Notes: a model not told the origin generated them from the letters alone. Shown: positions 41,189-49,287, numbered from the stretch's first letter. The stretch is DNA of 64,000 bases from CAWJJM01 sp963843275 (GCA_963843275.1 CAWJJM010000012.1:930001-994000), one strand, 5' to 3'. Numbers and translations: made by a program.

Positions 41189-41455
41189 ATGGCACAGAAG
41201 AAGAGCGGTTCGAGCGCCCTGCAGCAGCCCGTGCAGCCGGACGACAAGCTGGCGGCGGTCGTCGGCCCGGGCGCTCAACCGCGCACCGAGATCACCAAGA
41301 AGATCTGGGACTACATCAAGAGCAACAACCTGCAGGACGCCAGCAACCGGCGGATGATCAACGCCGACGCGAAGCTCCGGCCGATCTTCGACGGCAAGAG
41401 CCAGGTCAACATGTTCGAGATGACCAAGCTGGTGAACCAGCACATCAAGAAGTAG
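41189..41455 (+). CDS. SWIB/MDM2-domain protein
   Basis: An 88-residue basic protein made of one SWIB domain: LAAVVGPGAQPRTEITKKIW, DYIKSNNLQDASNRRMIN, DAKLRPIFDGKSQVNMFEM, TKLVNQHIKK. Bacterial SWIB proteins are small and chromatin-like, and their DNA-binding role is inferred from eukaryotic SWI/SNF and chlamydial homologues. A GAGGGGGAGA Shine-Dalgarno lies 8 nt before the ATG. Its last 11 nt overlap the 3' end of the convergent PilZ gene. Confidence 0.95.
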   Translation: MAQKKSGSSALQQPVQPDDKLAAVVGPGAQPRTEITKKIWDYIKSNNLQDASNRRMINADAKLRPIFDGKSQVNMFEMTKLVNQHIKK

Positions 41456-42149
41456 GTCCGTCGGACCGACCCCCGGCGATCCCCATCTGCTCCTCGATCA
41501 AGTGGTCGAGGAGCCGCCGGTCCCCCTCGTCGAGGGGTTCGAACTCCACTCCGATGGCGGTGGTCGGCTCCCCGTCGCCCCCGGTGGTCTGCTCCAGGCT
41601 GCGGACCACCACGGTGGGGCGCAGGGTGCCGCCCGCCGGCGTCTCGATCTCCAGCACGAAGCGCGCGCCCACCTCGGGGAGCAGGTCGGCCTCGATCAGG
41701 GCGCCGTTGCGGCTCAGCCGCCGCAGGTCGAAGGGGTGGTCGAAGGTGACGTTGACCGCCTCCTCGCGGCGGACCTTGAAGCGCCCGAAGACCCGGCTCG
41801 TGACCCCCACCAGGCCGGTGCGCCGGATGAAGTCGAGGATCTGGTGCGCCGACTCGTTGAGCGCATCGCCGAAGGCGAGGCCGGCCCGGTACACCGCCTG
41901 CCGGTCGTCGCCCTTCATCCCCCGGGTCCCCACCAGGCGGCACCACGCCACCACCCCGGACAGCTCGAGCTTCTCGTCGCCGCTGCGGACCCGCAGGTTG
42001 TAGCGCTGGCCCACCTGCAGCCACGAACCGGTCTCCAGGGCGCAGCCCTCGACGCTCAGGTTGAGGACCCGCGCGTCGTGGTCCGCGCGCAGATGGCCGC
42101 GCACGCTCTCGACGTCGTAGCGAGGGCTGCGCCGTTTCTCGGCGTTCAC
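41445..42149 (-). CDS. Tandem PilZ-domain protein
   Basis: A 234-residue cytoplasmic protein. The first PilZ half has the c-di-GMP motifs RRSPRYDV (RxxxR) and LNLSVEGCALE (N-x-S-x2-G). A second half repeats the pattern less perfectly (RREEAVNVTF, LRRLSRNGALIEAD, VGVEFEPL-like). It is likely a c-di-GMP receptor or a non-binding paralogue. GTG 42147-42149 was chosen because the RRSPR motif follows within six residues; the longer open frame upstream is Ala/Pro-rich. Confidence 0.8.
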   Translation of the reverse strand: MNAEKRRSPRYDVESVRGHLRADHDARVLNLSVEGCALETGSWLQVGQRYNLRVRSGDEKLELSGVVAWCRLVGTRGMKGDDRQAVYRAGLAFGDALNESAHQILDFIRRTGLVGVTSRVFGRFKVRREEAVNVTFDHPFDLRRLSRNGALIEADLLPEVGARFVLEIETPAGGTLRPTVVVRSLEQTTGGDGEPTTAIGVEFEPLDEGDRRLLDHLIEEQMGIAGGRSDGPTS

Positions 42150-42250
42150 GCGCTCAGCATAACGCGAGAGCACGGCAACGGCGGAGGACGCCGCCGGCGG
42201 CGGGCCCGGCACCGCCCTTGAATCCTCCCGTGCGGGTGGAGCCGCGGGCG

Positions 42251-42267
42251 ATGCCACTCTGCGGCAT
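42251..42267. promoter_or_regulatory. Palindromic operator O1 upstream of the acyl-CoA dehydrogenase gene
   Basis: ATGCCACTCTGCGGCAT, a 17-bp inverted repeat sharing ATGCC.....TGCGGCAT with O3 114 bp downstream. Probable binding site of a dimeric repressor, inferred from symmetry and recurrence. Confidence 0.6.
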
Positions 42268-42313
42268 TGCGGCCGGGCCCGGGAGGCGCGACGGAGTCCG
42301 TGCAGTCCGCGAA

Positions 42314-42335
42314 AATGCCTGTCAGCAATGGCATT
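42314..42335. promoter_or_regulatory. Palindromic operator O2 abutting the -35 box
   Basis: AATGCC-N10-GGCATT (arms 42314-42319 and 42330-42335). It has the same half-site as O1 and O3 but wider spacing, and its right arm overlaps the -35 hexamer by two bases. Confidence 0.5.
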
Positions 42336-42363
42336 GGCGTGGGATGGACGGTTCCGCTACAAT
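42334..42363 (+). promoter_or_regulatory. Sigma-70-type promoter of the acyl-CoA dehydrogenase gene
   Basis: TTGGCG (42334-42339), an 18-nt spacer, then TACAAT (42358-42363). The -10 box is strong for such GC-rich DNA. Predicted transcription starts within O3. The leader of about 55 nt contains GGGGAGGT just before ATG 42426. Confidence 0.55.
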
Positions 42364-42364
42364 A

Positions 42365-42381
42365 ATGCCGAGATGCGGCAT
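42365..42381. promoter_or_regulatory. Palindromic operator O3 at the predicted transcription start
   Basis: ATGCCGAGATGCGGCAT, a 17-bp palindrome (6-bp arms ATGCCG/CGGCAT) one base downstream of the -10 box. The position suits repression by blocking initiation. Confidence 0.6.
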
Positions 42382-42425
42382 AGCGACCGAGGGCAGGGCG
42401 TCAACCACCACCGGGGAGGTCACTG

Positions 42426-44360
42426 ATGGGCGATCGTGAGCTGAGCAAGGTGAAGGTCAGCGAGGCCGAGGCGATGCAGGTCGCGGAGGCCTCCCGCGAG
42501 AAGGAATGGAAGCGGCCGAGCTTCCTGCGCGAGCTCTTCCTCGGCAACTTCCGGCTGGACCTGATCCACCCCTACCCGGTGCCGCCGAGCGAGGAGGAGG
42601 AGAGGCCGGAGTTCCGCGCCTTCTACAACGCCTTCCGCGAGTTCCTCCGCGACGAGGTCGACCCGGTGGAGATCGACGCCACCGGCGAGTACCCGGAGCA
42701 CGTGGTGGACGGGTTGCGCAAGCTCGGGGCCTTCGGCATGAAGATCCCCAAGGAGTACGGTGGCCTCGGCTTCAGCCAGTCCGAGTACCAGCGCATCATG
42801 CAGTTGCTCGGGAGCTACGACGGCAATCTTTCCGCCCTGCTCTCGGCCCACCAGTCGATCGGCGTGCCGCAGCCGCTCAAGCTGTTCGGGTCCCCGGAGC
42901 TGAAGAAGCGCTACCTGCCCCGCTGCGCCGCCGGGGAGATCTCGGCCTTCGCCCTCACCGAGGCGCAGGTCGGCTCCGACCCGGCGCGGCTCGAGACCAG
43001 CGCCGTGCGCACCGCCGACGGTTCGTACGTCCTCAACGGCGAGAAGCTGTGGTGCACCAACGGCACCATCGCCGAGCTGCTGGTGGTGATGGCGCGCGAC
43101 CCCGAGAGCAAGAAGATCTCCGCGTTCGTGGTCGAGACCGCGTGGGAGGGCGTCCGGGTCGAGCACCGCTGCCACTTCATGGGCCTGCGCGCCCTGGCCA
43201 ACGCGGTGATCAGCTTCAAGGACGTCCGGGTGCCGGCCGAGAACCTGATCGGCGAGGAGGGCAAGGGGCTGAAGATCGCCCTGACCACGCTGAACGACGG
43301 GCGCCTGTCGATCCCCAACGGCTCGGTGGGCCTCGCCAAGGCGTCGCTCGAGCTGTGCCGCAAGTGGGCCAGCGAGCGCGTGCAGTGGGGCAAGCCGGTC
43401 GGCCGCCACGAGGCGATCGCCCACAAGCTGGCCGAGATGGCCGCCTACACCTACGCCATGGAGTCGATCGTCGATCTCGCCACCCAGATGTCCGACCGCG
43501 GCAGCTTCGACATCCGCCTGGAGGCGGCGGCCTGCAAGGAGTGGAACACCCTGCGCGGCTGGCAGATCGTCGACGAGGCGATGCAGATCCGCGGCGGCCG
43601 TGGCTACGAGACCGAGCGCTCGTTGGCGGCGCGCGGCGAGGAGCCGATCGGGGTGGAGCGGATGATGCGCGACTACCGCATCAACAAGATCTTCGAGGGC
43701 TCCACCGAGATCATGCACCTGTTCATGGCCCGGGAGGCGGTGGACAAGCACCTGGCGGTGGCGGGTGCGATCATCGACCCGGACAAGAGCCGCGAGGAGA
43801 AGCTGGCGGACCTGTTCGGCAAGATGCTGCCGTTCTACGCCACCTGGTACCCGAGCCGCTGGTTCGGCTGGAGCCGCTACCCGCGCTTCGAGGAGTTCGG
43901 CGAGCTGGCCGGCCACCTGCGCTTCGTCGAGCGCAGCTGCCGCAAGCTGGCGCGGCAGGTCTTCCACGGGATGGTGGTGTACGGCGGCAAGCTCCAGAAC
44001 AAGCAGGGGTTCCTGTTCCGCCTGGTCGACATCGCCAACGAGCTGTTCGCCATGGCGGCCTCGATCACCCGGGCGCGGGCGCTCGCCGAGTCCCGGCGCT
44101 CCGAGGCCGACAAGGCGCGCGAGCTGGCCGACCTGTTCTGCCGCATGAGCCGGCGCCGCGTCGGCGAGCTGTTCCACGCCCTGTGGTTCAACGACGACGT
44201 GCGCAAGACGCGGCTGGCCCGGCGGGTGCTCGAGGGCAAGCACGCCTGGATGGAGCGCGGCATCATGAACCTGCCGCCGGCACGGGAGATGAAGCCCGCG
44301 CCGCCCGCCGAGGGGGCCGCCGAGCCCACGCCGGAGGTGCGACCGGTCGGCACCCACTGA
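42426..44360 (+). CDS. Acyl-CoA dehydrogenase (long, FadE-like with C-terminal extension)
   Basis: A 644-residue flavoenzyme for the first dehydrogenation step of beta-oxidation. Conserved blocks are ALTEAQVGSDPARLET (FAD-binding loop), EGVRVEHRCHFMGLRALANAVISFKDVRVPAENLIG, QIRGGRGYETERSL, and RINKIFEGSTEIMHLFMAREA, with the usual catalytic Glu region. After about residue 450 there is an extra helical domain (FYATWYPSRWFGWSRYPRFEEF and onward) seen in the larger acidobacterial and mycobacterial-like members. A strong promoter with three palindromes precedes it. Acyl chain specificity is not evident. Confidence 0.93.
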   Translation: MGDRELSKVKVSEAEAMQVAEASREKEWKRPSFLRELFLGNFRLDLIHPYPVPPSEEEERPEFRAFYNAFREFLRDEVDPVEIDATGEYPEHVVDGLRKLGAFGMKIPKEYGGLGFSQSEYQRIMQLLGSYDGNLSALLSAHQSIGVPQPLKLFGSPELKKRYLPRCAAGEISAFALTEAQVGSDPARLETSAVRTADGSYVLNGEKLWCTNGTIAELLVVMARDPESKKISAFVVETAWEGVRVEHRCHFMGLRALANAVISFKDVRVPAENLIGEEGKGLKIALTTLNDGRLSIPNGSVGLAKASLELCRKWASERVQWGKPVGRHEAIAHKLAEMAAYTYAMESIVDLATQMSDRGSFDIRLEAAACKEWNTLRGWQIVDEAMQIRGGRGYETERSLAARGEEPIGVERMMRDYRINKIFEGSTEIMHLFMAREAVDKHLAVAGAIIDPDKSREEKLADLFGKMLPFYATWYPSRWFGWSRYPRFEEFGELAGHLRFVERSCRKLARQVFHGMVVYGGKLQNKQGFLFRLVDIANELFAMAASITRARALAESRRSEADKARELADLFCRMSRRRVGELFHALWFNDDVRKTRLARRVLEGKHAWMERGIMNLPPAREMKPAPPAEGAAEPTPEVRPVGTH

Positions 44361-44387
44361 CCGGGTCGCCGGTTCCGCGGTGGACGA

Positions 44388-44415
44388 CGAGGGCCGGTCC
44401 TCGGGCCGGCCCTCG
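44388..44415. terminator. Hairpin downstream of the acyl-CoA dehydrogenase gene
   Basis: A perfect 10-bp stem, CGAGGGCCGG (44388-44397) with CCGGCCCTCG (44406-44415), and an 8-nt loop, 28 bp after the stop codon. No T-tract follows. Confidence 0.55.
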
Positions 44416-44481
44416 CCGTCTGCGGGGACCTCGGACGGAGCGTCGAGTAGACTACGCCGCACCGACCCGAGGACTCTCCGG

Positions 44482-45263
44482 ATGCCGCAGGCCACCAACC
44501 GCCGCTCCTATCCGCGTCAGCTGCGCCGGCTCCAGGTCCGTTTCTGGCGCCCCAACGAAGATCGTTCGCGCTCCGGGTTCACCAAGAACCTGTCGCTCGC
44601 CGGGGCGTTCATCACCACCCCAGATCCCGGCAGCCGCGGCGACCGCCTGCGCATGGAGCTGAGCGACGCCGGCCAGTCGGTCCAGGTGTACGCCGAGGTG
44701 GTGCACTCGCACCGGGTCCCGCCCGAGCTGCGCCGCTTCGCCGATTCGGCGATGGGCGTCCGCTTCCTCGACCTCGAGGACCTGGTGGGCCCGTTCCTCT
44801 CCGAGCGGTCGCGGAGCGGCGGCGAGCCGGAGGGAGGAGGAGCAGCAGCAGGAGCGGGAGCAGGAGACAGCGGGAGCCGGGCTCCGCAGCGGCCGCCCCC
44901 CCGCCCTCGCCGCGGCCCGAGGCTCCCACGCCCGGGTCGAGCGACGGGGACAGCGCCGAGCGGGTCTACCGGCTGGTCTTCGAGGCCCCGACGGAGTTCC
45001 TCGCCGTCTATCGCCGCGACCTGGTCAACGGCGGTCTCTTCGTCTCCACCAGCCGCCCCGCCAGCCTCAACGACGCCGTCGCGGTGGACCTGGCGCTGCC
45101 GCGGCTCGGCCACTCGGTCCGGCTCGAGGCCCGGGTGGTCCAGGTGATCGAGCCCCGCAAGCTCGCCGGCAACCGCACGGCGGGCGGGATGGGGCTCGAG
45201 CTCAAGGACCCCGAGCGCGTCCTGCGCGAGCTGGCGACCCTGGTGGCGTCGCTCGAGCGCTGA
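44482..45263 (+). CDS. Tandem PilZ-domain protein (frameshifted in its low-complexity linker)
   Basis: ATG 44482 opens a PilZ domain: RRSYPRQLRR (RxxxR), FTKNLSLAGAFITT (N-x-S-x2-G), AMGVRFLDLEDLVGPFL. After a Gly/Glu/Ala-rich linker the frame becomes Arg-rich. The -1 frame instead reads APTPGSSDGD, then SAERVYRLVFEAPTEF, DLVNGGLFVSTSRP, LEARVVQVIEP and GMGLELKD, a second PilZ-like domain ending at 45263. The shift lies around 44860-44890, beside GGA/GCA repeats and a 7-C run (44896-44902), so replication slippage or a base-calling error is plausible. Alternatively these are two genes, but no start for the second is evident. Confidence 0.7.
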
Positions 45264-45278
45264 GCGGCGGGCGAGCGC

Positions 45279-46247
45279 TCAGCGGCACGCCGCCAGCGAG
45301 CGGTCGATCCAGGCTGCGGTCTCGCGCCAGGCGCCGGCGGCGTGGGGATCGCGCACCAACGTCATGTGGCCGGGCTCGCGCTGCAGCTCCAGCTCGCGTC
45401 TCCCCAGCTCGAGGTAGGCGGCGCCGCCGTCGCCGATGGCGGCGGCGAAGCGGCGCACGCACTCGGGGCGCGCGATCCAGCGGTCGCCGCGCGCGGCCAC
45501 CACCAGCACCGGGATGCGGATCCGGTCCAGTCCGGCCAGGTAGTCGACGCGCCCGCTCCACGGCCGCGGCGGCCCGGGCGGCTGCGGCAGGCTGGTCCAG
45601 GCGCCCTCGCGCGCCCAGCGCCGGAACTGGTCGACGTAGCCGGGCGCCTCGTCGTCGCTGCCCAGGCCGAGGCGCCGCGCCGGGGTGTGGCCGACCGCCC
45701 GGGTGACCGCGCTCCACGCCGCGAGGGTGATCCGCTTGACGACCCAGTGCGGCCACGACGGCTCGTGCGGCCGGATCCAGACCACCGGTGCGATCAGCAC
45801 GGCGGCGTCGACGGGGAGGTCGGGGCGCTGCCCCAGGGCCGCGGCGGCGGCGTGGGCGGAGAGGCTGTGGCCCACCCACACCCGCGGCCGCCCGGGGTGG
45901 CGGCGGGCCAGCTCCGCCGCCGCGGCCGGGACGTCGAAGGCCACGATCTCGTCGTAGGTCCAGTCGCCGCCCGCGCCGGCGTGGGGGCCGCTGGCGCCGT
46001 GCCCGCGCACGTCGAGGCAGTACACCGGGTGGCCGCGGGCGGCGAACCAGCTCGCCATCCCGCCGCCGGGAGGGCGGTCGAGGCTGCGGCCGGAGAGCAT
46101 CATCCCCGGCGCCAACAGCAGGGCGGCCCGGCCGCGGTCCGCCCCGGCGCCCGGCGGATGGTGCCACAGGTGGAGCGTCCAGCCGTCCGCCGCGCGGAAG
46201 GGGAGGGCGCGGGGTGCGCCGGCGGGCGGCGCGGGGAGGGTCGCCAC
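45279..46247 (-). CDS. Alpha/beta-fold hydrolase
   Basis: A 322-residue alpha/beta hydrolase. The nucleophile elbow is GHSLSA (Ser in VWVGHSLSAHAAA). The oxyanion/strand region is LLLAPGMMLSGRSLDRPPGGG, and YCLDVRGHGASG precedes it. IRIPVLVVAARGDRWIARPE carries the acid, and PGHMTLVRD the catalytic His. It resembles esterases/lipases without a clear substrate. It ends 15 bp from the convergent PilZ gene and starts 16 bp after the DJ-1-like gene on the same strand. Confidence 0.85.
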   Translation of the reverse strand: MATLPAPPAGAPRALPFRAADGWTLHLWHHPPGAGADRGRAALLLAPGMMLSGRSLDRPPGGGMASWFAARGHPVYCLDVRGHGASGPHAGAGGDWTYDEIVAFDVPAAAAELARRHPGRPRVWVGHSLSAHAAAAALGQRPDLPVDAAVLIAPVVWIRPHEPSWPHWVVKRITLAAWSAVTRAVGHTPARRLGLGSDDEAPGYVDQFRRWAREGAWTSLPQPPGPPRPWSGRVDYLAGLDRIRIPVLVVAARGDRWIARPECVRRFAAAIGDGGAAYLELGRRELELQREPGHMTLVRDPHAAGAWRETAAWIDRSLAACR

Positions 46248-46263
46248 GCGGTGCGGCGGCTCT

Positions 46264-47097
46264 CTATCCGGCGGCCGGCTCGGCGGTGGGGGGCGGCGGA
46301 ACGACCGCGAACGACGGGGGGCTGGTGGGGTCGGGAGGCCACGGCAGCAGCAGCTCGCGGCCCACCCGCCGCGCCGTCTCCTCGCCGAACAGGTAGTCCA
46401 CCAGGTACATCGCCACGTCGTAGCTGCGCGCTCCGCCCTGCGAGGTCAGCGCCGGGCCGTCGTGGACGAAGCTGAGGTTGACCCGCAGCTCGATGCCGGG
46501 GAAACGCCGGGCGAACGTGTCGTAGTCGTCCGGGAAGGTGGTGGCGGCGCGGCCCTCGAGCAGGCCGGCGCGGGCGAGGAGGAAGGCCCCGTCGCGCAGC
46601 GCGACCACCCAGCGCGCCGTGCCGCCGGCGCGCCGCACCCAGGCGACGACCGGGTCGGCGGCGTCCCCGGCGGTCGCCGACGGGACGACCAGCAGGTCGG
46701 GGGCGGGCGCGTCGTCGAAGCCGTGGTCGGCGGCGACCTGCATCCCCGCGGCGGTGGTGACGGCGGCGCCGTCGGGCGAGACGGTGAACAGCTCCAGGGC
46801 CGGAGGCTCGCCGGGCGCGGCGGCGACGTGGTGGAGGACGTCCCAGGGGTCGGTCAGCTCGCTGTCGTGGACGCCGTCGACCACGAGGAAGGCGACCCGC
46901 AGGGGGCGCTCCGGCAGCCGCGGACGGGCCAACGGGCGCTTCCAGGCGGCGGGATCGGGCGCCGGCGCCTCGGCCTGCCCGGCAGCGGTGGCCGGCGGGC
47001 CGAGCGGTCCGGCGCTGGCGCAGGCGGCGGCGAGGGCGAGGGAGATCGCGAGGAGCGCGGGAGGAATCGAGCGTCGGGGTGCGATGTTGGCGGTCAC
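46264..47097 (-). CDS. DJ-1/PfpI (class I glutamine amidotransferase-like) lipoprotein without the catalytic Cys
   Basis: A 277-residue exported protein. The signal LLAISLALAAAC fits a lipobox. The DJ-1/PfpI domain is evident from LRVAFLVVDGVHDSELTDPWDVL, PDLLVVPSATAG, FLLARAGLLEGRAATTFPDDYDTF and HDGPALTSQGGARSYDVAMYLV, the subtype normally fused to AraC regulators. The nucleophile elbow, usually C-T-G-A, reads R-D-G-A, so Cys is replaced by Arg and enzymatic activity of the usual type is not expected. GTG 47095-47097 is the start. Likely a binding or scaffold role in the periplasm. Confidence 0.8.
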   Translation of the reverse strand: MTANIAPRRSIPPALLAISLALAAACASAGPLGPPATAAGQAEAPAPDPAAWKRPLARPRLPERPLRVAFLVVDGVHDSELTDPWDVLHHVAAAPGEPPALELFTVSPDGAAVTTAAGMQVAADHGFDDAPAPDLLVVPSATAGDAADPVVAWVRRAGGTARWVVALRDGAFLLARAGLLEGRAATTFPDDYDTFARRFPGIELRVNLSFVHDGPALTSQGGARSYDVAMYLVDYLFGEETARRVGRELLLPWPPDPTSPPSFAVVPPPPTAEPAAG

Positions 47098-47182
47098 GGA
47101 GAGAGTCTACCGCCGCGAACCGTCGTAACATACCCACCGTACATCCGAACGCCGAACGGCAACATCCGAAGGAGGACATCCC

Positions 47183-47620
47183 GTGCCCTACAGCCCACTG
47201 CTCGTCAAGCCCATGCGCGAGGAGCTCACCGCCGCCGGCGTGGACGAGCTGCTCACCGCCGCCGACGTCGACCGCTTCATGGACGAGAAGAGCGGGACGG
47301 CGATGCTGATCGTCAACTCGGTGTGCGGCTGTGCCGCCGGGATGGCGCGGCCCGCCGTGCGCGCCGCCCTGGCCGAGGGGCCGCGGCCCGACCGCGCCGC
47401 CACCGTCTTCGCCGGCCAGGACGTCGAAGCCACCGCCCGGGCCCGCGCCTACTTCCCGGACATCCCGCCGTCGTCGCCCTCGATCGCCTTCTTCAAGGAC
47501 GGCGAGCTGGTGTGGTTCATGCCGCGCCACCGGATCGAGGGGCGCAGCGCGGAAGAGGTGGCGCGGGACCTGGTCGGCGTCCTCCGCGAGCATGCCGCCG
47601 ACGCCGCCGCGGCCGGCTGA
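47183..47620 (+). CDS. BrxA/BrxB family bacilliredoxin
   Basis: A 145-residue thioredoxin-fold protein. The diagnostic active site is NSVCGCAAGMARP (Cys48 and Cys50, CxC form), followed by VFAGQDVEATARARAYF, PPSSPSIAFFKDGELVWFMPRHRIEGR. Members remove bacillithiol from mixed disulfides on proteins. The Shine-Dalgarno GAAGGAGGACAT precedes GTG 47183. TGATG overlap with the next gene. Together with the downstream BrxC-like protein it suggests bacillithiol-type redox buffering, though no bsh biosynthesis gene is in the window. Confidence 0.93.
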   Translation: MPYSPLLVKPMREELTAAGVDELLTAADVDRFMDEKSGTAMLIVNSVCGCAAGMARPAVRAALAEGPRPDRAATVFAGQDVEATARARAYFPDIPPSSPSIAFFKDGELVWFMPRHRIEGRSAEEVARDLVGVLREHAADAAAAG

Positions 47621-47892
47621 TGGGCACCTTCCACCACGACAAGCACGCCCTGCACGGCATCACCGTCGTGGTCGACACCGACGGCCCGGAGGTCTACGTG
47701 GGCCGCTGCGACGACCTCGACGACGAGCGGTTGATCCTCCTCGACGCCGACGTGCATCGGGACGGCGAGGACGGCCGCAGCAACCAGCAGTACCTCGAGC
47801 GCGCCGCCCAGCTCGGCGTCTGGGCGCGGCACCGACGGCTGGTGCTGCCGCGCGCCCGGGTGACGTCCGTCCGGCCCCTCGGCGAGCTCTGA
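47620..47892 (+). CDS. Small uncharacterised protein between BrxB and BrxC
   Basis: A 90-residue acidic/basic mixed protein, not recognised: MGTFHHDKHALHGITVVVDT, then VYVGRCDDLDDERLILLDAD, SNQQYLERAAQLGVWARHRRLVLP. A beta-strand-rich N-terminal half with one Cys (VGRCDD) is followed by a helix. ATG overlaps the brxB stop, so translation is coupled and it is very likely made. It may serve the same redox pathway; no function is assigned. Confidence 0.75.
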   Translation: MGTFHHDKHALHGITVVVDTDGPEVYVGRCDDLDDERLILLDADVHRDGEDGRSNQQYLERAAQLGVWARHRRLVLPRARVTSVRPLGEL

Positions 47893-47951
47893 GGGCCCGG
47901 CCCGGTCCCCTCGCCGGCCCCGCCGGCCGGCACGCGCAGGAGGAGTCCCGG

Positions 47952-48314
47952 TTGTCCACCATCGCTCCGATCGCCGATCTCGGCGAGCTCGACGAGATCC
48001 TCGCCCGTTCCCGCCGGCGGCCGGTATGGGTGTTCAAGCACAGCCTGACCTGCGGCGTCTCGTCGCGCGCTCGCCGCGCCTACGAGGCCTTCGTGGCCGG
48101 GCGCGCCGCGGACGGGGACCCCGGGGCCGAATTCCTGCTGCTCGAGGTGCAGCGGGCGCGGCCGCTCTCCCACGGCCTCGCCGCCGCCACCGGGGTGATC
48201 CACCAGTCGCCGCAGGTTCTCCTGCTGCGCGGGGGGCGGGCGGTGTGGAGCAGCAGCCACTTCCGCATCACCGAAGCCGCCCTGGCGGAGGCCGCCGCCG
48301 AGCACGGCGGGTGA
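47952..48314 (+). CDS. BrxC/YtxJ-like monothiol bacilliredoxin
   Basis: A 120-residue thioredoxin-like protein of the bacillithiol system YtxJ/BrxC family: VWVFKHSLTCGVSSRARRAYEAF contains the single active Cys34 with the KHS-x-TC-x-VS signature. EVQRARPLSHGLAAATGVIHQSPQVLLLRGG is the cis-Pro and Gly-rich end. TTG 47952 is preferred because AGGAGG sits 9 nt upstream. Third gene of the brxB cluster. Confidence 0.9.
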   Translation: MSTIAPIADLGELDEILARSRRRPVWVFKHSLTCGVSSRARRAYEAFVAGRAADGDPGAEFLLLEVQRARPLSHGLAAATGVIHQSPQVLLLRGGRAVWSSSHFRITEAALAEAAAEHGG

Positions 48315-48333
48315 GCCTCTCCGGCGGCCGGTC

Positions 48334-49287
48334 TCAGTTCGGTCGCGTGGTGGCGGCGCCGCGGTCCACCCGGTCGCGCCACAGGTCGAGCGCGTCCTGG
48401 CGCGTGGGCAGGACGTCGAAGCCCGCGAAGTCGTAGCGTTGCCGGTACTCTTCGGAGGTCACCAGCGAGTCGACCATCGCCGCCAGGCCGCGATCGCGGA
48501 GGACGTCGACGTTGGCCCGGAAGCCGGGATCCTGGCGCCACAGGTCCTCGCTGCTCCCCTCGCGGCCGAGGAGGTTGCGGTAGAGCTCCGCCAGCACCTG
48601 CGTCGGCGGCAGGTCGCGATAGGTCCCGCGGCGCACGGCGAGGTCGGCGAGCTGGCTCGCCAGGGTGCGGGCGCCGTCGTAGCCGCCCTGGTAGACGCGC
48701 TGCACCCAGGCGGGGTCGAAGGTGAGGCTGGGGACGAGCGTCGCGAGGTCGCGGGCGACGTCGGTCGACCGCTGCCACCGCGTGTCGGGGGCGGGGGCCG
48801 CCGCGACGGTCGGCTGGATGTCGAAGGTCACGCGCCCCGTCGCGTCGTGGTGGTCCGCCTGGACGCCCCGGACCCGGTAGAGGAGCTGGCTGCGGCTGCC
48901 CGTCTTGCCGCGGTCCACGGAGTTCGGCTCGAGCGCGGCGACGACCACGCCGCCGCCCCGGGGGGCGACGTCGATGCGCCAGTCGCCGGCGGTGACCTGG
49001 AAGTCGGCGGGCACCTCGACGGCGCGGCCGCCGCTGTCGCGGACGGTGGCGACGACGCGCACCAGGACGCGCTGGCCGACGGTCAGCGGCACCTGGTCGC
49101 CGCGGCCGGGGTCGTAGGCGGTGGTGCGCCGGGTGGCGAGGTCGGTGACCTCGATCCGGGGGTTGGTGATCGCGGTGCCGGCGCGGGCCCGGTCGAGGCG
49201 GGCCTGCAGCGCCGGGGCCACTGCCGGCATCGCCAGCAGGGCGAGGGTGAAGAGGACGGGACGGAGCTGGAGCGGTCGGGATCGCAT
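48334..49287 (-). CDS. Secreted protein with DUF4214-like C-terminal domain
   Basis: A 317-residue protein. A signal peptide (RPVLFTLALLAMPAVAPALQA) leads to about 150 residues of beta-rich sequence (VLVRVVATVRDSGGRAVEVP, RVTFDIQPTV). Helical sequence then ends in VLAELYRNLLGREGSSEDL and VDSLVTSEEYRQRYDF, the DUF4214 motif seen in surface and S-layer-type proteins. ATG 49287 was chosen since AGGAG lies 8 nt upstream; an upstream in-frame ATG (49344) has no such site. Function unknown, probably envelope-associated. Confidence 0.75.
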   Translation of the reverse strand: MRSRPLQLRPVLFTLALLAMPAVAPALQARLDRARAGTAITNPRIEVTDLATRRTTAYDPGRGDQVPLTVGQRVLVRVVATVRDSGGRAVEVPADFQVTAGDWRIDVAPRGGGVVVAALEPNSVDRGKTGSRSQLLYRVRGVQADHHDATGRVTFDIQPTVAAAPAPDTRWQRSTDVARDLATLVPSLTFDPAWVQRVYQGGYDGARTLASQLADLAVRRGTYRDLPPTQVLAELYRNLLGREGSSEDLWRQDPGFRANVDVLRDRGLAAMVDSLVTSEEYRQRYDFAGFDVLPTRQDALDLWRDRVDRGAATTRPN

